Assembly (NCBI GenBank): GCA_025267735.1
Contig: CM046308.1
Coordinates: forward strand, 33,407,267-33,471,266
DNA length: 64,000 nt
Direction of reading: 5' to 3'
Source: Mactra quadrangularis
Lineage: Eukaryota > Mollusca > Bivalvia > Venerida > Mactridae
Under the pieces are notes generated by a model, which was not told the origin of the DNA, did no database searches, and saw nothing but the letters and a program-made list of their open reading frames with translations. Both the position numbers and the translations under genes were made by a program. Numbering within the stretch: the stretch's first letter is position 1; every line of letters starts with the position of its first letter. Shown here one piece after another: positions 11,401 to 24,600 of the stretch.

Positions 11401-12296
11401 GCCTTGCTATCTAATGGTGGATCATGTAACAATTCCATAGATTCTCCAATTTTCTTCCTCCATTCCAGTTCTAGAGACAATAAACCTTGTGCATCAATCT
11501 GTGTAATTCCACCAGATATGTTCTCAGAGAAAATGTCATACTTAGCACTACATACTACTTCACCACTACTGAATTTTGAAGAATGTTTCATATGACAAAT
11601 TTTAGTTTCTGGCTGCTCAGAACGAGTTTCTGTAATTCTGACTCCAAGGAATTTGTTACTCTTGTCAAACAATGGTTCTAAGCTCATAGAGGATACAGAA
11701 TTGATGTTTTCTCCATCACAAATTGTGATCAATGCTGGTGATTCCACAATCTTGTCATTAGCTACATTTGTCTTTAAAGAACTAAATAGGTGAGAATACA
11801 TAGACAATATTTTACGTGCTTTGTTTAACTTCAATCCAAACTTATATGTTGAAATATGATCAACATTTACATTGGATACTGAACTTGAATCTCCATCAAA
11901 CACCGAAAGATCAGCAATGATGTCAAGTTTTAGAGGAGAACCACACATTGTACTCTGGTCACCATTAGATGAAGTCTTACTATTTCTACTGCTTCTTTTT
12001 CTAGAAGTAACAAAATTTAAACTTTTTTCATTGTCATTATTATTCAGCTTCTCAGGAGCAAGAAAGAATTCTTCTGATTTACAGGCAAGAATGAGAGGTG
12101 CTTTAACACCAATGATTTTCTTTAACCTCGTAAATCTGTCAGATGGAACTTTGGTCTTTTCATTTATGTAGTAAAAATATGAATCCTCATGCATCAGTTC
12201 ACAAGGTATGGTATTATCTTCCTTTTTCAAACCATCAGACTCTTTTATCAGCTTCAGAACCTTTCCACCAAAGGATGCCAGCAAGTCTACGTCCAT
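8416..12296 (-). CDS. ZWILCH: Kinetochore protein Zwilch homologue (RZZ complex)
   Basis: Predicted 637-residue protein from four coding exons, all on the minus strand: 12296-11340, 10716-10606, 10054-9923 and 9129-8416 (stop TGA 8418-8416). All junctions are phase 0. Zwilch joins Rod and ZW10 in the RZZ complex, which recruits dynein and Mad1-Mad2 to unattached kinetochores for the spindle checkpoint. Diagnostic matches to human Zwilch (591 aa) are DPPLDSKAKVNVQVTSG (about 292-308), RKDLDFTDLLWK (389-400) and LRKGDLQP (422-429), with the long helical C-terminal half in one exon. A basic serine-rich insert (SRKRSSRNSK, 98-107) is probably disordered. An acceptor-like site just upstream of the ATG (about 12310) implies a non-coding first exon farther right. 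The exon 3 donor (TGGAAG|GTATTA) and exon 4 acceptor (GACAG|ATTTTA) are the least certain sites. Confidence 0.9.
9531..9736. repeat. Palindromic MITE in ZWILCH intron 3
   Basis: Inverted ends ATAGACCTAATCCGGAATTC and, read on the other strand, ATAGACTATATCCGGAATTC enclose about 200 bp. The arms continue with 'aaatttatgggttttt' against 'aaatatttgggttttc'. Confidence 0.7.
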
Positions 12297-12487
12297 TATT
12301 ACAATTGTTTACCTAGAATTAGAAATAAAAAATACTTTGAGTACATAATTATGTATGTTGCAATTTGTAACTCATAAATACAATACAACAAGAAATGGTT
12401 GATTAATGCCTCGTACATAGAAATAAAATCTTGTAAAAATCCTTACAGACCTAAAATTATTTGAAGTATACAAATAAATTCAAACCA

Positions 12488-13126
12488 ATAAAGCTGATAT
12501 CTTCAATATTTTAGAGTTATGTCCCAGACAAAAATTAAGTAAGAAAATCACAAAGGGCGATTACTCCAAAATTATGCAAAAAAGAAGAGTTATGATTTTT
12601 GGACCTGCACCTCCCCATAATGAGATCTATTTAGTTATGAAGTTTCAAGTTGACATCTCTAGTACTTAAGAGCTATGTCATGGACTAGCAAAAGTATGAA
12701 AATTACCAAGGGCAATAACTCCAAAATGTCAGGCAAATGTTATGGACAATAGCTCCAAAACTAGCCATGGCAGAGTTACAGTACTTACTGCACTTCAGAG
12801 TTTTGTTGCAGACAAAGTTTAGAGCGTAAAAATTAAAAGGGCAACAACTCTAAACTTAGGCCAGACAGAGTTTCATTTCTTATGCACTGCACTTCTACTT
12901 GATGAAATCTACCTACAAAGTTTCATATCAATACTACAAGCAGTTTCTGAGTTATGTCCTGGACAAAATTAAAAGGGTTGAAATAAAAATGGGCAATAAC
13001 TCCAAAATCAGACAAGATGGTGTTACCGTTCTTATGCACTCAACTTCTGGATGAGATCTCTCTACCTACAAAGTTTCACCTTGATATCTCCAGTAGTTTC
13101 AAAGTTATGTCTCACACAAGCTGACC
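12488..13126. repeat. Array of diverged about 140-bp repeats ('gggcaataactccaaa' family)
   Basis: Four to five imperfect units recur, each with 'gttatgtcc.ggacaaa', 'gggcaataactccaaa', 'gagatct..ctacctacaaa' and 'gtttca..ttgatatctcc'. The order is constant but units differ by many substitutions and indels. It lies between ZWILCH and its divergent neighbour EXOSC8 and has no coding potential. Similar repeats are common in bivalve DNA, from general knowledge. Confidence 0.7.
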
Positions 13127-13884
13127 CGCAACTGTAAGTAACGCCTTTATGTCTTCTGACCATGTGAGTATGTCAGGCAAGAAAAAAATAGATCTAGAAT
13201 GTAAATGAAGCTTCTGAAGGGTTTAATGGTTTCTAGATGAATTGTCCAAGTGACCTAGTTTTTAACCTACACAGTTGAATACCATAAGTCTTTGTTCTGA
13301 TATGATTCTTCTGATCAAGTTTGATGTAAATATCGTATAAACACCTGTTCTCGAACCTCACCTGATCTCGAACCTTTCATATTTAAATGTTGTTTACTTT
13401 GCTACATAATTGCGTATGACGTCATCAACTCATGTGCACAAATGTTAAGTAAACAATGGACGCAACTACAACTGTCAAACGAGAATAATGCGCAAGAAAC
13501 AGGTTATTAGAATGAATATTTTGTGATGGTGAATATTTTTCAGGAAATCCTTATTACCTTTTTCCGCTCTGTCAGTACAATCCATCAATTATTGTTTAAA
13601 AGTATGTTATTGCAAAAGAAGCACATGGCAGGTAGCCATTCCTGTCTTCTGCTCATAAAGTCATGTGACAGCTAATTATAACCTAACAAATAGCCAAATA
13701 CGGTAGAGGTTCGAAATTAGGTCATCTATTTTTAGCCGCCATGTCAGTTTTCGAGAATGGTATTGTTTTTTCTTGAAGGATTTGGATTTGTTTTGAATAT
13801 AAATATCAACAAATATATGATAGAAAAATGGAATATAGTGTGGTGATGGTAGGTGACTATGTAGTCACTTCCAACAGCCTTGCT

Positions 13885-13965
13885 GTTGGGTTAACCTTTT
13901 GGCGACAAGGTTGAGTGTCTCGCCTACCACCCGGGAGAATCAGGTTCGATCCCCAGTCAGGGCAT
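13885..13965 (+). mobile_element. tRNA-like SINE head
   Basis: A B-box-like GGTTCGATCCC (13943-13953) follows a segment with tRNA spacing ('gggttaaccttttggcg' to 'ggttgagtgtctcgcc'). It does not fold into a full canonical tRNA by eye, so a SINE head or tRNA pseudogene is preferred over a working tRNA gene. Confidence 0.5.
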
Positions 13966-13995
13966 GTATGGTTTTTATTCCCCCAGTTTAATTTA

Positions 13996-14996
13996 CAGTG
14001 AACTCGACATTTCCGGGTCAGTAACGAAACAAACGATGCGTGTCTCTTCAAAACGAAAGTTGTGGGAATCAAACCTGCATAAATTGATAAACAAATACTT
14101 CCACTTTACCATGCTATAATAAATTAATTGTGTTTATTTGCTTGTAATTTCCTACAATTTTCGAAATTGCATGTTGCAAACTCGATAGTTACGGGTCGCA
14201 CTTGCCAATTCCGGGTCACGTGACAGATGCTTGTCTCTTTAATCCGGAGTGATCTCAACAGAGTTAAAATCAATAAAACGGCCGACTTTTTGTCAATAAA
14301 GACTTTATCTTATATTTTCTTCCAAGTTAAACAAAAATAAAGCTCGTAAATTAAAGATCTGATCATGTCACTGGCAATTACCTATTGCATATAAAAACAA
14401 GTACCATAAATACAATTAGTTGCGTGTAAAAAGTAAAACTCAAAATATCCAACAATAATTGTATTTAATTGACAAATATCTTACATATGGGATAAAATTA
14501 TGTATAAAATACATTTTAAATGTTAAAAAAATACTTTTTAATTAAAATAAATGATTGTATATAATACGGGTTAAGTTTTGACCCGAAACTGTCACGTGCT
14601 TACCAGGTCAAATTGTCTGCATTATTGTCAAACAGTAATTAGATTAAACAAGTCTATGAGTTAAATCGTGTTCACCGATAAATTTACAGCAAAATGATGT
14701 GCAATAAGGACTTATTTTATCTAAATTGTGGATATAAATTGCTGTTTTTTCGAACACATGGATGAAACGTTCACATACTTTCGCATTGGTTGGAAATGAC
14801 GCTGTTTAGTGTTTCATGACTATGACTTCCGGTAGAGAAATGTCAACATGGAAAGTTTGAGTAACGGTAGCTAAGTGGTTAGTGTACATGACTTAACTAT
14901 CATATAATCAAAATATTGAATTATTAAGGAATCATCTGTACTATTTTAAAAAAGTGACCCGGAATTGTCGATGACCCGGAACTGTCGAGTTCACTG
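13996..14996. mobile_element. Tigger/pogo-like MITE, copy 1 of a pair
   Basis: A 1001-bp element with ends CAGTGAACTCGACATTTCC and, inverted, CAGTGAACTCGACAGTTCC, inserted at TA (13994-13995 and 14997-14998). The right end repeats 'gacccggaa.tgtcga' twice. It has no reading frame of note. It is nearly identical to the element at 15971-16970. Confidence 0.85.
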
Positions 14997-15599
14997 TAAT
15001 AGGTTAAAAGGAGTGTTTTAAATGTATTTCTCCAAAAATATTGTTGTATTGATTAAAATGGCTTGTTGAGTCCTTAGAGGTTCGAGAACCGGTGTGTCCA
15101 CCATAAATCTAGACCCATTTGGCATTTCTAGGCTTCACTTACGAGACAGAGGTACGGCGTTTCAATTGTCAATCACTCAGTGCGTTATGTCATGATAAAT
15201 TGTTTCATTCAAAAAGACCCATATGGATAACAATAACAAACTCTCACCAAGAGATTAAAGGCAGCTTTCTACAGAATTACAGGGTTACTTTGAATAAAAT
15301 CAAAACATGTTTAAAATGCACCGCTCTTTCAAAAAGCTTCCAGTGATACGGACGCGTTCAGGTTTCGTCCCGAAGCGTTTCACCTTTAAAATATTCGTTC
15401 CGTTGTTTTTAATTTATGAGCGATAAATAGAGTTAATTAACTGATATAATAAGTAAATACATTAACAAATTATTTTTTTTCAGACAAGAATAAAAGATGA
15501 AATGCCTAAAATAAGTTTGAATAAAATTAATTCAATTTAAACATTTTCATCCAAGTTATCTCCCTTAACCGGTACTGTCTTTTAGTTACAACTAATTAT

Positions 15600-15699
15600 T
15601 CTAAAGTAAAATATTTTTGATTGGTTAACTATTTATCAACTATTTATTACTGTCCAATCAAAAGTCACGTTTTATGTGAGGCATTTGGAAATTCCGAAC
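15600..15699 (+). promoter_or_regulatory. Probable EXOSC8 core promoter / 5' UTR
   Basis: Two CCAAT boxes in opposite orientation (ATTGG 15620-15624; CCAAT 15654-15658) lie within 80 bp of the start codon. The start itself is in AACATGGCTGCCG, which resembles the YY1-type start-site motif of housekeeping genes. There is no TATA box at a suitable distance. The exact transcription start is not visible. Confidence 0.5.
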
Positions 15700-18600
15700 A
15701 TGGCTGCCGATATAAAGTAAGCACATTTTTCAATTACTTTATGAAGTATTTTGTTTGTATTAAACGTTTAAGTCTTGTGTTATGTGTAACATTTTCATGC
15801 TTTTGTTTCGCCTAAAAAATCGGAACTGTGTTTGCTTAATGATGAGTCTATTTTGTCCTGAAAAGACCCAAAACACAGATAAAATTAACTAATCAAAGCA
15901 CTGAAGGCACTGAATTAATTAGGTTTTGAAGTAGTCCAATGAATAGAATACTTGTATACATCAACATGTACAGTGAACTCGACAGTTCCGGGTCAGTAAC
16001 GAAACAAACGATGCGTGTCTCTTCAAAACGAAAGTTGTGGGAATCAAACCTGCATAAATTGATAAACAAATACTTCCACCTCACCATGTTATGATAAATT
16101 AATAGTGTTTATTTGCTTGTAATTTCCTACAATTTTCGAAATTGCACGTTGCAAACTCGATAGTTACGGGTCGCACTTGCCAATTCCGGGTCACGTGACA
16201 GATGCTTGTCTCTTTAATCCGGAGTGGTCTCAACAGGGTTAAAATCAATAAAACAGCCAACCTTTTGCCAAAAAAGACTTTATCTCATATTTTCTTCCAA
16301 GTTAAACAAAAATAAAGCTCGTAAATTAAAGATCTAATCATGTCACTTGCAATTACCTATTGCATATAAAAACAAGTACCATAAATAAAATTAGTTGCGT
16401 ATAAAAAGTAAAACTCAAAATATCAAACAATAATTGTATTTAATTGACAAATATCTTACATATGGGATAAAATTATGTATAAAATCAATTTTAAATGTTA
16501 AAAAATACGTTTTAATTAAAATAAATGATTGTATATAATACGGGTTAAGTTTTGACCCGAAATTGTCACGTGCTTACCAGGTCAAATTGTCTGCATTATT
16601 GTCAAACAGTAATTAGATTTAAGAAATCTATGAGTTAAATCGTGTTCACCGATAAATTTCCAGCAAAATGATGTGCAATAAGGACTTATTTTATCTAAAT
16701 AGTGGGTATAAATCGCTGTTTTTTCGAACGCATGGACGAAACGTTCACGTACTTTCGCATTGGTTGGAAAAGACGCTATTTAGTGTTTCATGACTATGAC
16801 TTCCGGTAGAGAAATGTTAACATGGAAAGTTTGTGTAACGGTAGCTAAGTGGTTAGTGTACATGACTTAACTATCATATAATCAAAATATCAAATTATTT
16901 AGGAATCATTTGTACTATTTCAAAAAAGTGACCCGGAATTGTCGATGACCCGGAACTGTCGAGTTCACTGTACCATATATTTTTCTTTTATGCGAAATAG
17001 TATTGAATTTTGAATTCTTTGACTATAATTAACTAGACATAAAATAATGATAAGTAGGGCTGTGACGGGTAGAAAATTTGTACCCGGGTACCCTAGTCCT
17101 AAATATAAGACCCTACGTAACTTTTTTATCATTTTGACATTTCTCTGTTACGTAGGGTCTTAACGGATAGCTTCAAAAACGCATAGCAAAAATTTTAGTG
17201 TACAGACATCGAATCAGGTCTGAACGTTCTACTCGTTTTAATTCGAAAAATTTGCAATAAAACGATACACCAATAGAAAGATAAACGAAAAATACACATG
17301 ATGAAAGTAAAATAATTTCAAATGCTAACCTTAGACAGTTGAAAAATCCATTTAAAATCCTTTATTAACGAGTACTTTCAGTTTGTCACAATAATCGTGC
17401 AATAATAGCCAAAGCAATCCGAATTTAAATTTGGTCACGCCATTTGTAAGAAATGATTTTGAACGAATATATTAGGTACAGTATAAAAGCCAGTATCCGG
17501 ACCGTTCCGTGCATACTTGTGACTGTTGACAGTAAGAACCACTACTCTTGAGAGATTAAAATTCGTTTAAATAAACTGTAAGCGATTCGAAACTTTATTT
17601 ACCGACACAAATTCAGTTCAAAATGGAGGCAAGCGGCGACAATCCTGGATAGCAGGAAAAGTAATTGGTGTTTTCATATGGGAAAAAACTGATTTTTATC
17701 TTTTGCTTTATGGAAAGAATAAAAGTAAACTTTTATCTATCGATTGGTGCTAATTTGACCCACATTCATTTACTTTTTGAAAAAAATATTTTGCTATGCG
17801 TTTTTGAAGCAATCCGTTAAGACCCTGCATAACAGAAGAACGTCCGTATGATAAAATAGTTATGAAGGGTCTTATATTTAGGACTACCGGGTACCCGAGG
17901 CCGTATTACCCGCGGGTATCCGGGTACTCGCTGTTATAAATCATGAAAGAGTTATTACTCCTACATCCTGGCACTTGTTACTGCTTATAAAATAGGAACA
18001 ATATTTCCGATGTTGTCTTTGTTGGCAAGAGTCTTGTAATTTCAGCAACTTCTGTCCCATCAAAAAGAGTGTTTAGCGTCTTGACCCGAGTGTTGCTGTT
18101 GCAATTATGTTTATGAATAGATATAACAAATCCAGGTTACTTGCCACCTAGCCTTCCAAAATCTGATTTTCCATTGCCTATGTTTATTAAGTCCAAACCT
18201 GAAGTATGTCTAAATGTACCTACACGTAGTTCCGAGCATTCCGTACCACGACCAGTATTGAAAATGCGTCTAATTAGGTTGTCCTCATATGCGAACATTT
18301 TTCTGTGTTAACTGATAGTGAGAACGTATATTGACGTATATGAACGTATATTGTTGATATTTTAGCCATTACAACGAAATAAGACATAAATGCAAATTCA
18401 GCAGTTTAGCGAAATTGTTCAAGAAGCTGGATTCATATTAGTTGGTTAGTAACTGTTATACTTGGTCGTCGGCAATATTGTTGTCAAGTAGTGCCTATAG
18501 AGAAATTCGGTAGATGAACATTTCATAATAATTCTGATCGAGGCGGATTTTTTAATGCTGAAAAATCGAAACTAATTAATATAAAGTGTTTTATTTTACG

Positions 18601-21600
18601 GGTACCGGGTAATAACTTTGTACCCGGGTAGTAGCCTTACCCGACCCGATACCCGGGTATTCGAGTACTCGTCCCAGCCCTAATGATAAGATGTTGGATA
18701 CTTAATATGCATTTCTATATTTCTTTTTCAGGACTGCTCAGCCATTGCAGTATTACAGAAAATTCATTGTAAGAATATTTTTTGCATTTACTAAGACATT
18801 CAACCATGAACTTAATATAATTATGAATATAGTTTTGTAAATTTTCTTACTCATATATCTCTCCATGCTTGAATTGTTGCATGCATTATTTTTTTTTGCA
18901 ATCGTTTCTTTTTAGTTAAAAAAATCATCAAATTTTGATACTTATTGAATGAGAATATAGCTGACAACAGCCTTTGCCTTTAAATGTTAACAAATGCCCT
19001 TTGTAAATTTACAAAATGTTAATAGTAATGAGTAAGTAATTAACTTCTTAGAATATATTAATTTTCCCTACCCTGAATAAACTTTCTCTAGTCATGGGCT
19101 TCAGGCTTGAAGGTTAAGTCAAAGACTATTAATGTGCTGGTTTCACACTTAGATATTATATATTATGTTTATTATGTATGTTTTCAGGAAAAGGATGTTA
19201 GACCTGATGAGAGAACATTGGAAGAATTCAGACCAACAGTTTTGAATATAGGTAATGATGATTTCTAATTAATTGATTGATTTTATTGTTGTGGTGATTT
19301 GATTTCTGAAAACCTTTTGATAGTGCTCGTTAACAGCCTTTTAGCATTAGATTTGTTTCCTTGACATTTGCATAGTCTGTCAGTCTGTTGTACGTATAAC
19401 ATCACTATTACTACTATGTATGTCTTTGTTACTATTAACTAAACTGACACCTCTTTTATTATTTAGGATGTGTCAGCACAGCTGAAGGATCGGCTCTTGT
19501 TAAACTGGGTAATACAACAGTAATGTGTGGTATTAAAGCTGTAAGTACTTCATAATAGTTACACTTGTATTTTCATACTCTTAACACATGATTGTTCTAA
19601 ATATTGCAAGGGAGTGAGAGCACTCCATCCTACACTTTCCACTCTATTACACACTTCCTTTTGCAATCCCTGTGATTGCATTTTAGTTTAACAAAAAAAT
19701 ATTCAGTATTTAAAAGATTTAATGTATTCCATGATATTAATTATTCTTTGTTATTCTTTCTACATTAAAAGCATATTCTGTGTTTATTTCATTTCAGGAA
19801 ATAGCCAGTCCTAAAGCTGAGGAACCAAAGAAAGGATATATAGGTCATTAATAATTACTATACTTGATCAAAGAATGTTAAATTAATCAATGTACTCAAT
19901 TCTTCATGTATGATAGTAAACGAAATTTAGCTGTAATTAATTCAGATTAATTTTTGTGTGTTTAGAAGTAATAGCTGTAATCAGTTTCCTTCTTTATTTT
20001 TGCTGTTCCATCTGACTATACAACATTGATTACTAGAGTAATTTTGTTGTCTTATCTTCGATTGAATTGAAACCTGATTAACATATTTCAAGTAATATTT
20101 TTTCTATGATATTACAGTTCCTAATGTAGAACTAGGACCATTATGTTCTGTAATGTTTAGACCTGGACCACCAGGGGATCAAGCACAAAGATTAAGCCAG
20201 TTCACAAATGATGTTATTACTCAGTAAGTCAATTTACAAATGATGTTATTACACAGTAAGATATTCAACATCATAACTTTTGTACCATTTGATTAAAATA
20301 ATCTTTTTATTGCTATCACTAAATCATCTTTTTATTGCTATCACTAGATTTATAGATCATCCAAGTTTCAATGGGCTTCAAAATTTGTAATTAACTTAAG
20401 TCTTGATAAAGAAATGAGACATAAGTAGCATTATTATCAATGAAGATCTAAATTCACTGAATAAATGTCATTTCATCACAGATGTTTCTTGAATTGCAAC
20501 AGTTTTGTGAGCAAACTTTTCATGATTTTGATGCTTGAAAATGCATGATACTGAACATAAAAATCAGAGGACAATCTAAAAATAACTGTACTGCGTTAAG
20601 AATGTTTCATGTTATTGATGTATATATATAATTAGGTACTTTAGTCAGTTATCTTTCCCTGATAAAATCTGAAGCAATCCAATTGGTAAGTAGGTCATTA
20701 TAGTTGGAATTCTCAGATTTTATCATTGAATTCCTATGTAAGGATAACAAAATATTTCATCTAATATCTTTCTTACTTATTGAGATAATAACAAAAGTGA
20801 TGAAATTTAGATATTTCTTTACCCAAAAAATACTTAGCTTGAATTTCAAACAAATTAAATGTTTTACAAAAAAGTTATTTAAGATTAACTTTGGCAAATT
20901 TACATTTAAAAGTAAGGGTAAAATCCAAGTAATCCAACTGATAGGGGGGAAATAACTGACTAAAGTCCCTTATTAGTTATTTAATCTTAAAAACTGTCTT
21001 TCCATAGTTATTTTTTTAATTCAGAGTTTTACGTGATATGTTAATTTGTGTATACTGGTATAAATCCGTCTACTTTCAGTTCATGTTGTATAAACAAAGA
21101 AGACTTGTGTATTGTTCCAGGGAAGGTAAATGTTACTTATTTATATTCTTGTAAGAGTTGTCTTTCTTGTGTATCAGTTTAAGCTTATGGTTAATAGCAT
21201 AGACTGATGATACTGAAAGCTAAAGTATAAACTACTTGAGGACATGTTACTATTTCTTTTTGTAATACAAAAATTAAATGTTGAACAACCATTTTAAAAT
21301 CGCTCGATTTTAGGAAGGTATAATGTCTAAAAATTTATAAAGCCTAGCTTACTTAAAAATTCAGATACACTCATAAAAGATAATGCTTATGTAGCAGAGC
21401 CATAATCTAGCTTTTATGGTGACATAGGTGTGTCCTCTTGGACTCTTAACTGTGTGAGTTTGATTCCAGCACAGTCCATGCATTTTTCTTGTATTTACAC
21501 AAAATTATCATGAGTGATAATTTTTTATCATAAAAGCTCAAACATTTTATCTGTATACATGAACATTGTATTTACTTTACATTATTTGCTCACCAATATT

Positions 21601-24600
21601 TTATGCATGCATATTTACAGTATGTATGGGTATTATATTGTGATATGGTATGTTTGAATTATGATGGTAATGTAACTGATGCTTGTGTGTTATCACTGTT
21701 AGCAGCTCTCAAAAATAGTAGGTATAGAGTTTCTATCAAGTGATTTTTCAGTTAAGGGTTATGATGCTTGGTGCCAACAGGCAAATACTATCTCTTGAAT
21801 GTTGCACATTATTCTGTCATTGTTTGGGGACTACATGTTCTCTCTTTGGATTTGGTTTAACTCTGTGTCAACTCTAATTTTGATCATTTAAGCCGACCAG
21901 CTCACCTGAATTAGCTTTCCTGGACCTTTGTTTATAACCAGTACTCACCCTTCTACAAGGCTGACAATTTCTCCATGTATCTTTTTTAATGCAGGAAAAT
22001 CTATATTAAAGACAAACTTTCATGGAAGGCTATAAAGGGACTCTTACCTGGCAACTCCTTTGAAACACAGATTTGAAATCCAGTGCTTATTCTACTGTGC
22101 CACACACCAGATTATTTTGGGACTACAGATTTCATGTTGAGATTTTTAATAGTGTGTATGAATATATTTCAGCTTGTTTACCTAAAGTCACTTGGAATGA
22201 AGATACAGAGACACTAGAAACAGATCAGAATACTACAACACAATTAAATATAATATGTGAACCTGTCTCTTCTACATTTAACATATTTGACAAGTATGTC
22301 TAGTTATACTATGTTACGTATTGATTCAATCTCCGTAAACAGACATCCTGTAGAGCGTTGTCGTACAGGATCTCTACTGTCTCCGTGGAAGGTCACGTCC
22401 AGATGAACTTTGTGTCGACCAATCAATGCTTAGCTTTCATCTAGACGAAAACACTATTAATCCAATTTTGATTTCGTAATTTCTATTTTTAGACCAAGGT
22501 TTGCATGCTAATTTAACAGCGGTATTATTCACAGTCTGTGATTGGGCGGCTCATTTCAAATTGCGTGACGTAGAGGATGTAAACAAGTTACGTATCATAA
22601 CTCTTTCGTCATGAATATTATGATGAGAAAAGGTCACGTGACCTTCGTTTGAGAAAGGCCAGATCTAAATTAGCAAGTAGGCAAGCGAAAATTTTAGATT
22701 GGGTTTTAATCAGATTGGTTTTGATTGGTCAGTGCTAAACTAGTCTAAGAAGGAAAGAAAGGTGTAGATTAGTTTTGTAGTAAGCCATCAATATGTAATT
22801 TATAAACATTTATTGAACATGAACTATTGCATTCATTGCCTTTACCCACTAGCCTGACAACTGGGACTAGTGTAAATAGATTCAGGCTTGTGAACATTAC
22901 TTTAATATTTCATACATTTGGGCTTGTTGATAATTTTAACATACAATACAGTATAACCTCTGCTAACGGCACCTCTAACGAGCGGCAACCTCCGACGAGC
23001 GGCATATTAGACTTCCCCCCGTCGATTTTGCACTATGATTAACCTCTAGTGAACGACACCTCCGCAGAGCGGTAAACGGCCATTGAGATAAATTCCCATA
23101 GTTATTCTTTACCTCGGTACAGCGACACTAAGTCTAGCAAGGTTAATATCAATAATCGATAATTATCTATGACCGGAAGATTTAAACAATAAGCGATCCC
23201 CTTAATCGTATAATACTACCCTAAAGTGTCATGTTGTTAAATCATTTGACTAACTGGGGTTAATAAACAAGTGACATGTGGTTTCCATGACACCAACGAA
23301 CGGACCTAAGATGAGGAGCACTTAGTTTGGTAGGCTGACGTCATCAAGTAACAGTTGTACATACGTCCAGCTAGTTGACGATAGTAATGAAACTTATTTG
23401 TTATTGTACTTATTATTAAAAGCTTCGATGGAATGAATTCTGTTTTAAGGTTATTTGAGGTTTAAGAGCCGAATCAGATATTTACACCCGAAGAGACGAC
23501 GATAATTCATGCTAATTTAAAAACTTATTCGCCATTAGACAGGTATAAAAACAATGTTGACGGTAACAGAAACGATTTCTCTAGTGTATTGATTTCTTTT
23601 GCGTAAAACTAACCATCACGCTAGGAATTTTTAACGGTTATAATGATTTATTTAAAAAACTTGTAATCATATTAAAACTTTTTACTTTTGTCGATCAGCG
23701 CCCGCTAATAACTGTATTTACATTACGGAACGGATAACGGCCAGTTTTCCGTACCGAAAACGGCCGTTTTTCGTGATTGGTATAAAAAGTCTACCTCTGC
23801 AGAGCGACACCTCTGCAGAGCGGCACATTTTTCAAACTCTGCCGAAAGTCGCTCTGCAGAGGTTACACTGTACAACACAACAGAGTATAATTTTGCAATC
23901 TTTGCAACTTATGTTTAGGCCGAAAAATCGGTCGAATTTTTTCCTTATGATTTCACTGAAAAATAGCCAAAAAGTTTTTTTCTTCAGATTTTGGTCATTT
24001 TTTTTAGTGCGTGTTATACACCAGCGCGTATTTTATGCATCAAAATATGGTATATCATTATATGACATACTAAATTTGGCTGTGATGACCTTTTTTGTTC
24101 AAGAAGGCTTATATGACAGGCTGTTTAAGTGCTGGACCATAAGATATTTATTATAAGAGTAGACTAGTATATTGTTTTCCTTTGTTACTTATGAAGTTGC
24201 TAAAAGCTTCACTTTAATTCTATGAGCTTGTATGAAGTTGCAAGAGAAACTGGTAAAGCAAGTCAGCTTGCTGAACATAACAAGATTCAAAAGTAAAATC
24301 TAAATAAATAGAACTCATAATCCGCAAAATACATTTTCCATTGCTTGCCGTACATTCTTCTGAATTAAGGATTTTGATCCATATGTAAATTGAATTTCCT
24401 GTCACTATATATTACAGTGAGATATTGTTGGTAGATCCTACAGTAGAAGAAGAATCTTTATCTACTGGTGAAGTTACCATAGTTACCATTGATGATAAAA
24501 TATGTATGATTAGAAAACCTGGTAAGATTTAATATTAAATAGGTACTTTTTACTCTTCTGCAGTGATTCATTTTGAAGCTAAAAAACATGAGTCCATGGG

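Larger units (their letters stand above)
13341..15095. mobile_element. TIR element (ends ACACCKGTTCTCGAACCTC), host of nested insertions
   Basis: The left end ACACCTGTTCTCGAACCTC is matched by an inverted copy differing at one base at 15077-15095. Inside lie a tRNA-like SINE (about 13885-13965) and a Tigger-like MITE (13996-14996), so the original element was roughly 0.6-0.7 kb. I could not find a clean target-site duplication and leave the superfamily open. Confidence 0.5.
17055..18682. mobile_element. Non-autonomous hAT-like element, 1.6 kb, TSD ATGATAAG
   Basis: It starts TAGGGCTGTGACGGGTA and ends with the complement of TAGGGCTGGGACGAGTA, between perfect 8-bp repeats ATGATAAG at 17047-17054 and 18683-18690. 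Subterminal 'acccgggta' motifs cluster at both ends. A TA-target element (17096-17884) is nested in its left part. It lies in EXOSC8 intron 1. Confidence 0.85.

Noticed and set aside
13417..13424. TGACGTCA (perfect CRE), with further TGACGTCA-like sites near 23337 and 27352
   Set aside because: One is upstream of ZWILCH but inside a transposable element and the others are inside MITEs. With no other support I did not annotate them as regulatory sites.
13734..13776. GCCGCCATG with good start context
   Set aside because: The frame stops after about a dozen codons and no exon follows it. It may be part of a promoter motif only.
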